Below the pieces are notes generated by a model. That model made no database searches, was not told the DNA's origin, and saw only the letters and a list, made by a program, of their open reading frames with translations. Positions 7,463 through 15,551 of a DNA stretch of 40,777 bases are shown piece after piece. Each line of letters opens with the position of its first letter. Within the stretch, counting starts at the first letter, position 1. A program made the position numbers and the translations under genes. Source of the DNA: an uncultured Collinsella sp. (GTDB taxonomy: Bacteria > Actinomycetota > Coriobacteriia > Coriobacteriales > Coriobacteriaceae); assembly GCA_900552685.1 (NCBI GenBank), contig USAJ01000011.1, forward strand, positions 1 to 40,777, in the 5' to 3' direction.

Positions 7463-8800
7463 ATGCCCCAGAACATCTTCGGTACCGACGGCGTCCGTGG
7501 CGTCGCCAACGCCGATCTTTCGTGCGATCTTGCGTTTCGCCTGGGTCGCGCGGCGACCAAGTTCCTTGGTCCGGACATCTGCATCGGCCGCGACACGCGT
7601 CTTTCGGGCACCATGCTCGAGAGCGCTCTGACCGCCGGCATTATGGCCGAGGGCGGCCGTCCGCACTGCTGCGGCGTCATCCCCACGCCTGCCGTGGCAC
7701 TGCTCACCGTTCAGAACGAGCTCGATGGCGGCATCGTCATCTCCGCTTCGCACAATCCGCCGGAGTTCAACGGCATCAAGTTCTTTAGCCGCAAGGGCAT
7801 GAAGCTTCCCGATGCTGTCGAGGAAGAGATCAGCGCCTGGGTCATGTCCGAGGAAGCCATGGCTGCCGACACGCTGCCGACCGGTGCCGGCGTGGGCCAC
7901 ATCATCAAGATGAAGGACGCCCGCAAGGCATATGTCGATCATGCCATCGATACGCTTGATGGCCTGAGGCTTGATGGCCTGGTCGTTGCCGTCGACTGCG
8001 GCCATGGCGCTTCTTGCCAGACTACGCCCGCCGCGCTGCAGCGCCTGGGCGCCACGGTGCACGCTATCAACACCGATTATTGCGGCACCGACATCAACGT
8101 CGAGTGTGGCTCTACGCACCTCGAGCCCCTGCGCGAGCTCGTGCTGCGCACCCATGCTGATATCGGTCTGGCCCACGACGGCGACGCCGACCGCGTGCTG
8201 TTCGTGGACAGCGAGGGCAATGAGATCGACGGTGACTACATCCTGGCTATCTGCGGTTCTGACCTTGCCGCTCGCGGCAAGCTCGCCAACTCCGAGATCG
8301 TCTCGACCGTCATGTGCAACCTGGGCTTCTCCATCGCTATGAAGGAGCAGGGCTTCGAGATGGTTCAGACCGCCGTGGGCGACCGCTACGTTCTGGAGCG
8401 CATGCTCGCGGACGGCGCCGTCATCGGCGGCGAGCAGTCCGGCCACATCATCTTCCTGGAGCACAACACCACCGGCGACGGCTTGGTGACGGCCCTGCAG
8501 CTTCTGGCTGTGCTCAAGCGCACCGGTCGTACCCTCACCGATCTTGCCGGCATCATGAAGAAGTACCCGCAGGTACTCGTCAACGTGCATTCGGACAACA
8601 AGGCTGGTCTGGACGATTGCCAGCCCATCTGGGATGCTGTCGCTGCTGCCGAGAAGGAGCTTGACGGCCGCGGCCGCATTCTGGTGCGCCCGAGCGGTAC
8701 CGAGCCGCTGGTCCGTGTGATGGCCGAGGCCGAGACGCACGAGCTGACCCAGCGCGTTGTCGACGACATCGTCGAGGTTGTCAAGCGCGAACTTCCCTAA
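7463..8800 (+). CDS. glmM: Phosphoglucosamine mutase
   Basis: A 445-aa cytosolic enzyme that converts glucosamine-6-phosphate to glucosamine-1-phosphate on the way to UDP-GlcNAc, peptidoglycan and teichoic or other glycans. It starts FGTDGVRG. The phosphoserine loop is ASHNPPEFNG (Ser96), the Mg-binding loop HDGDADRV, the sugar-specificity loop GGEQSGH and the phosphate-binding loop RPSGTEPLVRVM near the C-terminus. The length equals the family norm. GGAAGGAG precedes the ATG. It lies just upstream of a PTS IIA protein and nagB, so amino-sugar metabolism is grouped here. Confidence 0.97.
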   Translation: MPQNIFGTDGVRGVANADLSCDLAFRLGRAATKFLGPDICIGRDTRLSGTMLESALTAGIMAEGGRPHCCGVIPTPAVALLTVQNELDGGIVISASHNPPEFNGIKFFSRKGMKLPDAVEEEISAWVMSEEAMAADTLPTGAGVGHIIKMKDARKAYVDHAIDTLDGLRLDGLVVAVDCGHGASCQTTPAALQRLGATVHAINTDYCGTDINVECGSTHLEPLRELVLRTHADIGLAHDGDADRVLFVDSEGNEIDGDYILAICGSDLAARGKLANSEIVSTVMCNLGFSIAMKEQGFEMVQTAVGDRYVLERMLADGAVIGGEQSGHIIFLEHNTTGDGLVTALQLLAVLKRTGRTLTDLAGIMKKYPQVLVNVHSDNKAGLDDCQPIWDAVAAAEKELDGRGRILVRPSGTEPLVRVMAEAETHELTQRVVDDIVEVVKRELP

Positions 8801-8871
8801 TGGTCAAAAACCGTTGCCAAGTGGTAAACTATTAAGGTTATTTTGATTGATTGGTATGTCCGAGGGGGAGC

Positions 8872-9369
8872 ATGTTCACTAAAGTCCTAAGGTCTTTTGG
8901 TATGCGTGGTCGGGTCCTTACGCTGGATGCTCCCATCTCGGGCGACGTCATTCCGCTCTCCGAGGTAAACGACCAGACGTTTGCCACCGGCCTTTTGGGC
9001 CAGGGCGTGGCGATTCAGCCCACCGGAACGCGTGTGATTGCACCGGCTGATGCCAAGGTCGAGGCCATTTTTCCCACGGGACACGCCGTTGCGCTTAACA
9101 CGGTCGATGGCTTGGACGTGCTCATCCACGTTGGTTTGGACACTGTTCAGCTCGAGGGCAAGCACTTTACCGTACATGCGCAAGTGGGTGACATCGTCCA
9201 TAAGGGCGATGTACTCATTGAGTTCGATCGCAAGGCAATTGCTGCCGAGGGCTACGATGTGACGGTTCCCATCTTGGTGTGCAACTCCGTTGAGTTCTCG
9301 AGTATCAAGGGCTCCGTTGGCGTGCATGTCGAAGAGATGGACCAGCTCATCGTTGCTCGCGAGCGCTAG
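8872..9369 (+). CDS. PTS glucose-type EIIA component
   Basis: A 165-aa phosphocarrier of the glucose/GlcNAc PTS family (Crr-like). ATG at 8872 follows GAGGGGGAG; the TTG at 8851 would place that site inside the gene, so it is rejected. Two active-site histidines are seen: GHAVALNT and the phosphorylated His in LIHVGLDTV. The fold landmarks APISGDVIPL, GVAIQPTGTRVIAPADAKV and HKGDVLIEFD are present. As a stand-alone IIA it needs a separate IIBC permease, not in this window. Being next to nagB and glmM it may serve N-acetylglucosamine or glucose uptake; this is inference. Confidence 0.9.
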   Translation: MFTKVLRSFGMRGRVLTLDAPISGDVIPLSEVNDQTFATGLLGQGVAIQPTGTRVIAPADAKVEAIFPTGHAVALNTVDGLDVLIHVGLDTVQLEGKHFTVHAQVGDIVHKGDVLIEFDRKAIAAEGYDVTVPILVCNSVEFSSIKGSVGVHVEEMDQLIVARER

Positions 9370-9409
9370 CAAGTGCACGTGGCCATTAGCCTACAATTCA
9401 AACACGTTT

Positions 9410-9575
9410 ACGGAGGGCGCCCTTGAAAGAGGACGCCCTCCGTGGCAAGATGGGATTTGTCCGAGGCTAAACAGCTTTGGGTCACCGTGGACGGGCAGGG
9501 GCCTCGACGCGGTTAGACACGAGACACATACATTACGCGACCTCGCCCTGGTGGCCGCACACGTTGGTTGCGGCC
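9410..9575 (+). promoter_or_regulatory. Structured 5' leader upstream of nagB
   Basis: The 271 nt between the IIA gene and nagB hold no gene but three clear helices. They are ACGGAGGGCG/CGCCCTCCGT (9410-9419 with 9434-9443), CGAGGC/GCCTCG (9462-9467 with 9501-9506) and GGCCGCA/TGCGGCC (9553-9559 with 9569-9575). None is followed by a T run. A long folded leader suggests post-transcriptional control of nagB; I do not recognise a known riboswitch class. Confidence 0.45.
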
Positions 9576-9640
9576 GACGCGGGCCGCGGGCAAGTGCTTG
9601 TAAGGGAGCCTTGCCTCTCTTGTACGAGAAAGGACGCGTA

Positions 9641-10369
9641 ATGAAGATCATTAAAGCTAAAGACTACGAGGATATGAGCCGCAAGGCCGCTAATATCATC
9701 TCGGCCCAGGTTATCCTCAAGCCCGACTGTGTGCTGGGCCTTGCCACCGGCTCCACCCCGATCGGTGCCTACAAGCAGCTCGCTGCTTGGTACGAGAAGG
9801 GCGACGTCGACTTTGCCGAGGTCAGCACCTACAACCTGGACGAGTATCGCGGCCTTTCGCACGACGATCCCCAGAGCTATCACTACTTCATGCGCGAGAA
9901 CTTCTTCGATCACATCAACATCGACCTGAACAACACGCATGTGCCCGATGGCTCCAACCCCGACGCCGCCGCTGCCTGCTCTGAGTACGACAAGATTGTC
10001 GCCGCCGCCGGTTACCCGGATCTGCAGCTGCTCGGCATTGGCAACAACGGCCACATCGGCTTCAACGAGCCCGATGACCACTTCTCCAAGGGCACGCACT
10101 GCGTCGACCTCACCGAGAGCACCATTCAGGCCAACAGCCGCCTGTTCGACAGCATCGACGATGTTCCCCGTCAGGCCTACACCATGGGTACCCAGACCAT
10201 CATGTATGCCCGCATGATCCTGGTCGTCGCCAACGGCGAGGCCAAGGCTCAGGCTGTGCATGACATGTGCTATGGTCCGGTTACACCCGAGTGCCCGGCT
10301 TCGATCCTGCAGCTGCACACCAACTGCGTTGTCGTTGCCGACGAGGCCGCTCTTTCGCTCTGCGAGTAG
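9641..10369 (+). CDS. nagB: Glucosamine-6-phosphate deaminase
   Basis: A 242-aa cytosolic enzyme that converts glucosamine-6-phosphate to fructose-6-phosphate and ammonia, the catabolic entry of amino sugars. ATG 9641 is chosen for AGAAAGGA upstream; a longer frame runs on from 9290 inside the IIA gene and is not used. Signatures: LGLATGSTPIGAYKQL (phosphate binding), the catalytic Asp region YNLDEYRGL, GIGNNGHIGFNEP with the active-site His, and the C-terminal MCYGPVTPECPASILQLH. The length is that of the short NagB form, without an extended allosteric tail. Together with glmM it sets the direction of flux at GlcN-6-P. Confidence 0.95.
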   Translation: MKIIKAKDYEDMSRKAANIISAQVILKPDCVLGLATGSTPIGAYKQLAAWYEKGDVDFAEVSTYNLDEYRGLSHDDPQSYHYFMRENFFDHINIDLNNTHVPDGSNPDAAAACSEYDKIVAAAGYPDLQLLGIGNNGHIGFNEPDDHFSKGTHCVDLTESTIQANSRLFDSIDDVPRQAYTMGTQTIMYARMILVVANGEAKAQAVHDMCYGPVTPECPASILQLHTNCVVVADEAALSLCE

Positions 10370-10400
10370 CGCGAATCCTGCAGCTCGACATAACCCTGCC

Positions 10401-10430
10401 TAAGGCCTCCGCTTTGCGGGGGCCTTTTTG
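10401..10430 (+). terminator. Intrinsic terminator of nagB
   Basis: GGCCTCCGC (10404-10412) pairs with GCGGGGGCC (10416-10424), loop TTT, then TTTTTG. Confidence 0.92.
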
Positions 10431-10817
10431 CTATCCCTTTCCGCCCACTTGACCAAAAACTTGCCGTAAGCTTGACGAATACCGGATGTCCAACAGCTTG
10501 ATTCATTCCATATCAGATTCTATGCAAAAATGCCACTAGAAGGTCGTAGACGGTAGCGGGTGCTAGGCGAGTTGAATGACATGGCTGAACCTTGTTCATC
10601 TGCGTTACACTGCCGCTTAGATGGGACAAGCTGACAAGCTCATTTACCTGCTTAAAGACCGATTAGTCGGGGGATTAATAACAATCGGTCCTCGCTGTAC
10701 AAAAACTTGCCGCTTGCGTACCAAAAGACAACCTAAAACACAAGGTCGCTCTATTCATAGCGCGGCTTGTATGGTCTTGCGGCTACAGTGTCCATACGGT
10801 CGAGTTGAGGAGCGGGC
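10431..10817 (+). promoter_or_regulatory. Long upstream region of the STAND/SARP regulator
   Basis: No gene is seen in this roughly 390-bp gap. It holds a 13-bp direct repeat CAAAAACTTGCCG (near 10454 and 10698) and a tandem GACAAGCT pair (10625-10640). It also has a perfect 8-bp hairpin GACCGATT/AATCGGTC (10657-10664 with 10683-10690) and a GTATGG/CCATAC dyad just before the start codon. TACACT at 10606-10611 is a possible -10. The spaced repeats could be operator sites for the regulator itself. Confidence 0.4.
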
Positions 10818-13817
10818 ATGGTAAACGATTTGAGCGGTATAGACGACCTCGAGCTGATGCCGCTGGGCGGAGGCTATATGGTGCGACGCGAACGCTTGAT
10901 GAATGAGCTTATCGCCAAGGGCCGAAAGGCCGGCATCGTGGTTCTTTATGCGCCTGACGGGTTTGGGAAGACCTCGGTGCTGCTGCAGTACACCCATGAG
11001 GTTAAATGCGACCCGACGCGAGGCCCCGTGCGGATTATCGAGGCCGATCGCGCCACTGGGCGCGAGGTGTTTATGCAGCTCGAGGTGGTTACCGAAGAAC
11101 TCAAAGACAAACCGCACTCCCTTATCGCGATTGATAATGTGCCAAACCTCGATCAGCACGATACCGAAGACCTCATCGACGGGATTCGCGGCCTGCGCGC
11201 TATGGGGGTAGGGGTCTTTATCTCCTGCCGTCCTTCAAATCGTCAGCTGATTCATGGACTGGGCGATTCGGTTAAGATCAATGCGCAGATGCTCAAGGTG
11301 CATGCCTATGAGTATTCGGCGTGGGCATCGGCGTTTTCGATCAGCACATCGCTCGACTTCTATCAGCTCACGCAGGGCGTGCCCGAGCTCGTTTCGGCAT
11401 TGCAGACGGGTCTGTATGGCCAAGGCGACGTAGCCGGCCTACTCGAAAACGAGATTGTCAACGTATATGGCGCGGCACTTGCCGATCTGGCTTCGCTCGA
11501 CAATAATGCGCTGTTTTGCGTGGCATGTCTCATGGTTTTGATGGGCGAGGGCAATATCGCAGAACTCGAGGCTTGCGGGGTGAGGCTGTCGATGGTCGAC
11601 CAGTCCTATTTTGTACGCGACTACCCGATCTTTGGCTTGGATCCCGCCGAGCGGAGTTTTACGTGTCTAGGCACGGAGGATAACGGACGCTTGCGCTTGC
11701 GTAAGTTGGTGGCCGAGGTTCGCCCCGAACTTGTTCCGAGGGCGGCCCGGATTTTGCTTAAGGCGGGCCGATGCGATGCGGCGATGGGCCTGGCGGACGC
11801 CTTTTTGGACCGTGAAGCGGTCCTTGAACTTGCTGGGCAGTATGGGGTCGATCTGGCTCTGACGGGGCACGGGGCCGATATCTGCCGAGCAGCGCTGGGC
11901 ACGATCGATGCCGACGATCCGGCTCCAGAGCCAACGCCTGCCGAAGCGCTTGGCGTATATCTGGCAGCGGTCAGCGTGTCCAATACAAAGCTCGCTCGCT
12001 ATATGGCATCGGTCATCGAGCGCGGGGGCGAACGGGCGGCCTGCGAAATAGACCCTGTTTCATGGAGGGTGGCCCAGACGCTGACGGCTGTTTGCTATGG
12101 GGACAACGGGCTTGGGCTTCCTACGAACCTGGCCGTGCCAGAAATCGAGACATCCCATACCGCACTCGATATATTGTCTGCGCATATCGAGGTCAAGCGG
12201 TGCCTGACCGAGCGGGGAGATGACGGCGGCGTTCTACAGCAGCTCAAAACGAGCAAGGCCTACGACTGCGAGCTCGACCTCGCGGGGATTGTTATACGGG
12301 CCGATAGTATGCTGGTGGAGCTCTTTGACGGGTCGTTTGCGGGAACCGACGAGCGCGACGACGAGATGACGGTGGTGCGGGAGGCGCTCGACGTACGCGG
12401 GCTTAAGGCGATGGCTATCTGGGTGCGCATGGTGTTGGCGGCACGGCGGCTCCTTTCCGGCTTGCCGGTAACCGACGACGCGGCGTTCAACGAGCTCGAT
12501 CGTTTTGCTGTGCGCATGCGCGACAACCAGATTCAGCTGTTTGGCCTGTTGCTAGAAGGCTGGCAGTCGCTGGCAGAGGGACGGCCGGTTAATGCAAAGT
12601 TCCGTGCGGTCCAAGTGCTCAAACTTGCCGAGGAGTCGATTGCGTACATGCGCGATAACGCATTGCTGCTGGAGCGCGCGGCGTATCTGCGAAATACATC
12701 GATGGTTTCGGTGCGCGAGGAAGCGGAGCTACTCGATATAAGCCAGACGCAGGTTGGTGGCGCAGAAGCCTGGATGGTGGCGCTGCATTTGGCCTGTGCG
12801 GGCCGAGACAGCGACCTTGCGGCCTGGATGTCCATGAATCGTGCGGGGATTCTAGAGCCATCGTATCGGCTCTTTGCGCGCCTTGCCATGCATTGTCTGG
12901 GCGAGCCGGCGGCCAGGATACGCAAGAAGCTTCCCGTGCGCGAGCTGTCGCGGTACTCGCTGCGCGACGATTTGGAAGGGGAGGGCGAGCGCCTGTTCCA
13001 GGCCGGCGAGGTTGAAGCCGTTGATACCATCGACCATATCGAGATTCGCATGTTTGGTGCGTTTCGCGCCGAGCGCGACGGGTTTCCCATCACGGACAAA
13101 ATGTGGCGTCGCAAGAAGGCGGCGACACTTGCCGAGCGGCTTGCGCTGGGCATGGATGCGCTCGTCGATCGTGAGACGCTGGCCATGGAGCTGTGGCCCC
13201 ATGCCGAGTTCAATAGCGCCCGTAACAACCTGTACTCGACGATATCGCGCTTGCGGTCGGCTTTGGGACCGACGCCAGACGGCAAGTCGTGTGTGCTCAT
13301 CCAAAATGAATGCATTGGACTCAACGGTGACTACGTCAAGACCGATGTACGGCTGTTTGATCAGATAAGCCGCGAGGTTTTGGGAAATCGCACGGGTGCG
13401 CGCGGGCCCCATTTAGTTGAGCTGTGCCTTAAGATTGAGCAGCTTTATGTCGGACCGCTGTATGTTCCCAATGGCTGTAATCCCACCTACTTTTTGCGTA
13501 TGCGACGCATTATGCAGTCAAAGTACATCGATTGCATGATTAAGGGAGCAAATGCCGCTCTAGAAGAAAACGATCTGCAGTCGGCGATTTGGCTGGCGGA
13601 GTCGGGGCTTCGGCAGGAAACGTCGCGCGAGGATATGGTGCGCTGCGCCATGCGTGTCTACAGTGCGGCGGGGCGGCGACGCGATATCGTCGAGCTGTAC
13701 AGCGGGCATATGCACCATCTGAGGGAACAGGTCAATGGCGTGCCCGAGCCCGAGACGCGGCGCCTATACGAGCGCTTGGTGGAGGGTCGGCTCAACCGCG
13801 TGCTGGTCGAGCGATAA
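10818..13817 (+). CDS. STAND ATPase regulator with C-terminal SARP/BTAD module
   Basis: A 999-aa cytosolic signal-transducing transcription regulator. Residues 45-53 (APDGFGKTS) are a P-loop, and HSLIAIDNV (100-108) is a plausible Walker B, giving a MalT/AP-ATPase-like NTPase domain. A helical, repeat-like middle region follows (about 300-720). From about 738 an OmpR-type winged helix begins (IRMFGAFRAERDGFPI...MWRRKKAATLAERLAL...ARNNLYSTISRLRSALG). From about 845 to the end is a bacterial transcriptional activation domain with TPR-like helices. The DNA-binding part is C-terminal, the reverse of classical SARPs, where it is N-terminal. It stands alone with a terminator before it, so its target genes cannot be read from neighbours. 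GAGGAG precedes ATG 10818. Confidence 0.82.
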   Translation: MVNDLSGIDDLELMPLGGGYMVRRERLMNELIAKGRKAGIVVLYAPDGFGKTSVLLQYTHEVKCDPTRGPVRIIEADRATGREVFMQLEVVTEELKDKPHSLIAIDNVPNLDQHDTEDLIDGIRGLRAMGVGVFISCRPSNRQLIHGLGDSVKINAQMLKVHAYEYSAWASAFSISTSLDFYQLTQGVPELVSALQTGLYGQGDVAGLLENEIVNVYGAALADLASLDNNALFCVACLMVLMGEGNIAELEACGVRLSMVDQSYFVRDYPIFGLDPAERSFTCLGTEDNGRLRLRKLVAEVRPELVPRAARILLKAGRCDAAMGLADAFLDREAVLELAGQYGVDLALTGHGADICRAALGTIDADDPAPEPTPAEALGVYLAAVSVSNTKLARYMASVIERGGERAACEIDPVSWRVAQTLTAVCYGDNGLGLPTNLAVPEIETSHTALDILSAHIEVKRCLTERGDDGGVLQQLKTSKAYDCELDLAGIVIRADSMLVELFDGSFAGTDERDDEMTVVREALDVRGLKAMAIWVRMVLAARRLLSGLPVTDDAAFNELDRFAVRMRDNQIQLFGLLLEGWQSLAEGRPVNAKFRAVQVLKLAEESIAYMRDNALLLERAAYLRNTSMVSVREEAELLDISQTQVGGAEAWMVALHLACAGRDSDLAAWMSMNRAGILEPSYRLFARLAMHCLGEPAARIRKKLPVRELSRYSLRDDLEGEGERLFQAGEVEAVDTIDHIEIRMFGAFRAERDGFPITDKMWRRKKAATLAERLALGMDALVDRETLAMELWPHAEFNSARNNLYSTISRLRSALGPTPDGKSCVLIQNECIGLNGDYVKTDVRLFDQISREVLGNRTGARGPHLVELCLKIEQLYVGPLYVPNGCNPTYFLRMRRIMQSKYIDCMIKGANAALEENDLQSAIWLAESGLRQETSREDMVRCAMRVYSAAGRRRDIVELYSGHMHHLREQVNGVPEPETRRLYERLVEGRLNRVLVER

Positions 13818-13849
13818 AAAACGGGCGCCCGAAGTACTTGGGCACCCGT
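13816..13849 (-). terminator. Intrinsic terminator of yhbY (between convergent genes)
   Basis: Read on the minus strand: ACGGGTGCCC, a short loop, GGGCGCCCGT, then TTTTTTA. The T run is only on this strand, so it mainly ends the leftward transcript; the same stem may also slow the rightward one. Confidence 0.8.
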
Positions 13850-13886
13850 AAGCTTGCTATATGTTGGCTCGCCGGATCATTGGCTC

Positions 13887-14186
13887 TTAGACGAGCTTGA
13901 TCTTCTCGATGTCCTTGCGCGAGGACTCGCGATACAGCGAGAACTTGCGGCCGATGACCTGGACGACCTCGGCGTGGCAACGCTCGGCGAGCTCTTCGGC
14001 GGCCTCGCGGGCGGAAAGGCTGGAGCCATCGAGCACGGAGCACTTAACGAGCTCGTGCTTCTCCAGATAGGCGACTGTCTGCTCGACGGTGCCCTCGTTG
14101 ACGTCGGACTTGCCGATGATGATGGCGGGGTTGAGGTGATGGGCCATGCTGCGAAGCTGCTTGACCTGGGCTCCTGTCAGTGCCAT
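13887..14186 (-). CDS. yhbY: YhbY-family CRM-domain RNA-binding protein
   Basis: A 99-aa single CRM domain, the pre-50S-associated YhbY family thought to aid ribosome assembly. Signatures: an N-terminal MALTGAQVKQLRSMAHHLNPAIIIGK (family LT..Q...L...AH.L.P...IGK), the helix EKHELVKCSVL, and the C-terminal VIGRKFSLYRES. The GKxG loop reads GKSDV, so the second Gly is replaced. A usual YhbY start-to-end length is kept. The hairpin at 14207-14232 separates it from the methyltransferase upstream. Confidence 0.9.
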   Translation of the reverse strand: MALTGAQVKQLRSMAHHLNPAIIIGKSDVNEGTVEQTVAYLEKHELVKCSVLDGSSLSAREAAEELAERCHAEVVQVIGRKFSLYRESSRKDIEKIKLV

Positions 14187-14344
14187 GGGTTCTCGCTTTC
14201 TATGTATGGGGCGCCCCGCGACGGGGCCTTAATCAACGTGAGCTGTCCCACGATAGCGCAGGAACGGCGCGGTGTGGAGCGCGTTTGCCCAGTTCAAAAA
14301 GAATGCGGATGCCGAGTGAGTGGGCGGTGCGGGCTGCGAACAGG

Positions 14345-15232
14345 CTATGAGCTGGGCGCAGAGACCGGCTCCCATGCAATAAACGCCCAACGAACCTTGC
14401 GGACATGATCGAGCATGTAGCGCCCCTGAGGCACGCCCTTGGAGCCCGGCTCACCGGCATGGGGGTTCTCAAGCATGTGTTGAGCGATGTAGTCGCGCAG
14501 ACGGTCGACCTTATCCTCGTTGCCATGCTCAAGCATGCGGGAAAAGTCCGCCACGCCCGCTTCAAGGCTGTCGAAGGTATCGCGACGAGGCGATTCAAAG
14601 TATGTAACCTGCGGCAAGGCACCCATCTGAATAAGGATGTTGAAGGCGTACACAAAGCCATTACTGCAGGTAACCGAGGCGCCGATGGCGTTCATCAGGT
14701 GCAGGTCATAGCGCGGGCTGGAGTTGGCGAACATCGTGACAGCACAACGCCGACGAGCCGTACGATCAAGCTTGGCAAGCGCGCCTTTTAGATTGGTCGT
14801 CGTAACTGACCGACTGGCAAAGGCAACATCCACCGCTTTCGCGACGGGTCCAACCAAATCCCAATCATTATCCCAAGCAAGCTCAAGCGGCGTTATGCGC
14901 CCCTCGAGCCCGTAGTACTCAATGCCGGCATCAAGCGTGCCCAACATAGCGGGGGAGAAATCAGCGGCAATCACGGGATGCCCGTCTTGCGCAAGCGGAA
15001 TAGCAATCGACCCAGCCCCACACCCCATATCAAGCACCGACTCACCAGGCTTCAACGCCAACAGCTTTATAAAATCCCGAGCATAAGGGGCAGTCTCCAA
15101 CGGCCGAAAATGCCGAGCCCGCTTATCCCACTCAAAAGAATCATCAGCCCGATGCCGACCAGCTTGCAGGCGCATCCATTCGCCATTCCAATCCGCAGAA
15201 AGAAGCTCAGAGCGAGCATCCCCATCAACCAC
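14345..15232 (-). CDS. Class I SAM-dependent methyltransferase
   Basis: A 295-aa protein. The GTG start at 15232 is supported by AGGAGG 7 nt upstream. Motif I is VLDMGCGAGSIAIPLA (about 65-80), followed by VIAADFSPAMLGTLD (motif II) and a VDVAFASRSV region (motif IV-like). The N-terminal 60 residues include FEWDKRARHFRP, seen in small-molecule methyltransferases that accompany metal or cofactor pathways. The substrate is unknown. It is transcribed alone, with a terminator-like hairpin just before its ribosome-binding site. Confidence 0.8.
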   Translation of the reverse strand: MVDGDARSELLSADWNGEWMRLQAGRHRADDSFEWDKRARHFRPLETAPYARDFIKLLALKPGESVLDMGCGAGSIAIPLAQDGHPVIAADFSPAMLGTLDAGIEYYGLEGRITPLELAWDNDWDLVGPVAKAVDVAFASRSVTTTNLKGALAKLDRTARRRCAVTMFANSSPRYDLHLMNAIGASVTCSNGFVYAFNILIQMGALPQVTYFESPRRDTFDSLEAGVADFSRMLEHGNEDKVDRLRDYIAQHMLENPHAGEPGSKGVPQGRYMLDHVRKVRWAFIAWEPVSAPSS

Positions 15233-15251
15233 GGGCTAACCTCCTAGCAAC

Positions 15252-15283
15252 AAAAAAGCGACTCCTCCCAAAAGAAGAGCCGC
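15252..15283 (-). terminator. Intrinsic terminator just upstream of the methyltransferase ribosome-binding site
   Basis: Minus strand: GCGGCTCTTC pairs with GAGGAGTCGC over all 10 positions (two G-T), loop TTTTGG, then TTTTTT. It ends about 7 nt before AGGAGG. Either it ends upstream leftward transcription or it is an attenuator for the methyltransferase. A possible minus-strand promoter, TTGGAA (15311-15316) with TATATG or TATGCT about 15-17 nt on, lies before it and would favour attenuation. Confidence 0.75.
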
Positions 15284-15400
15284 AACCAGCATATATCAGA
15301 AAAAGAACCGTTCCAACGCCAAACCGCCCTCACAACCAAGGCGGGCAGGAGCGAAGCGACTGCCATACGGGATAGAACCCAACTGAGGTCCCGTTGTGCG

Positions 15401-15534
15401 GGAGCCCCGGGGAGGGCAAATATATAAGGTCGATCGCGAGTTCCGCACGAGCCGGAGAGCACTTAATGTGCTCTCCGTGCGAGTCAGGACTGTCCGAGCA
15501 GGCGACCTTATATATTTGCCCTCCCCGGGGCTCC
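15401..15534. repeat. 134-bp inverted-repeat (MITE-like) element
   Basis: Two perfect 32-bp inverted arms (15401-15432 and 15503-15534, GGAGCCCCGGGGAGGGCAAA onward to TATATAAGGTCG). They flank a 70-bp centre that has its own perfect 10-bp hairpin CGGAGAGCAC-TTAAT-GTGCTCTCCG (15453-15477), extended by CGCAC/GTGCG. No T run follows on either strand and no gene is inside. It ends about 17 nt before the 3' end of the UPF0210 gene. No clear target-site duplication is visible. Confidence 0.85.
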
Positions 15535-15551
15535 TCGCCAGTCCCTCTCAG

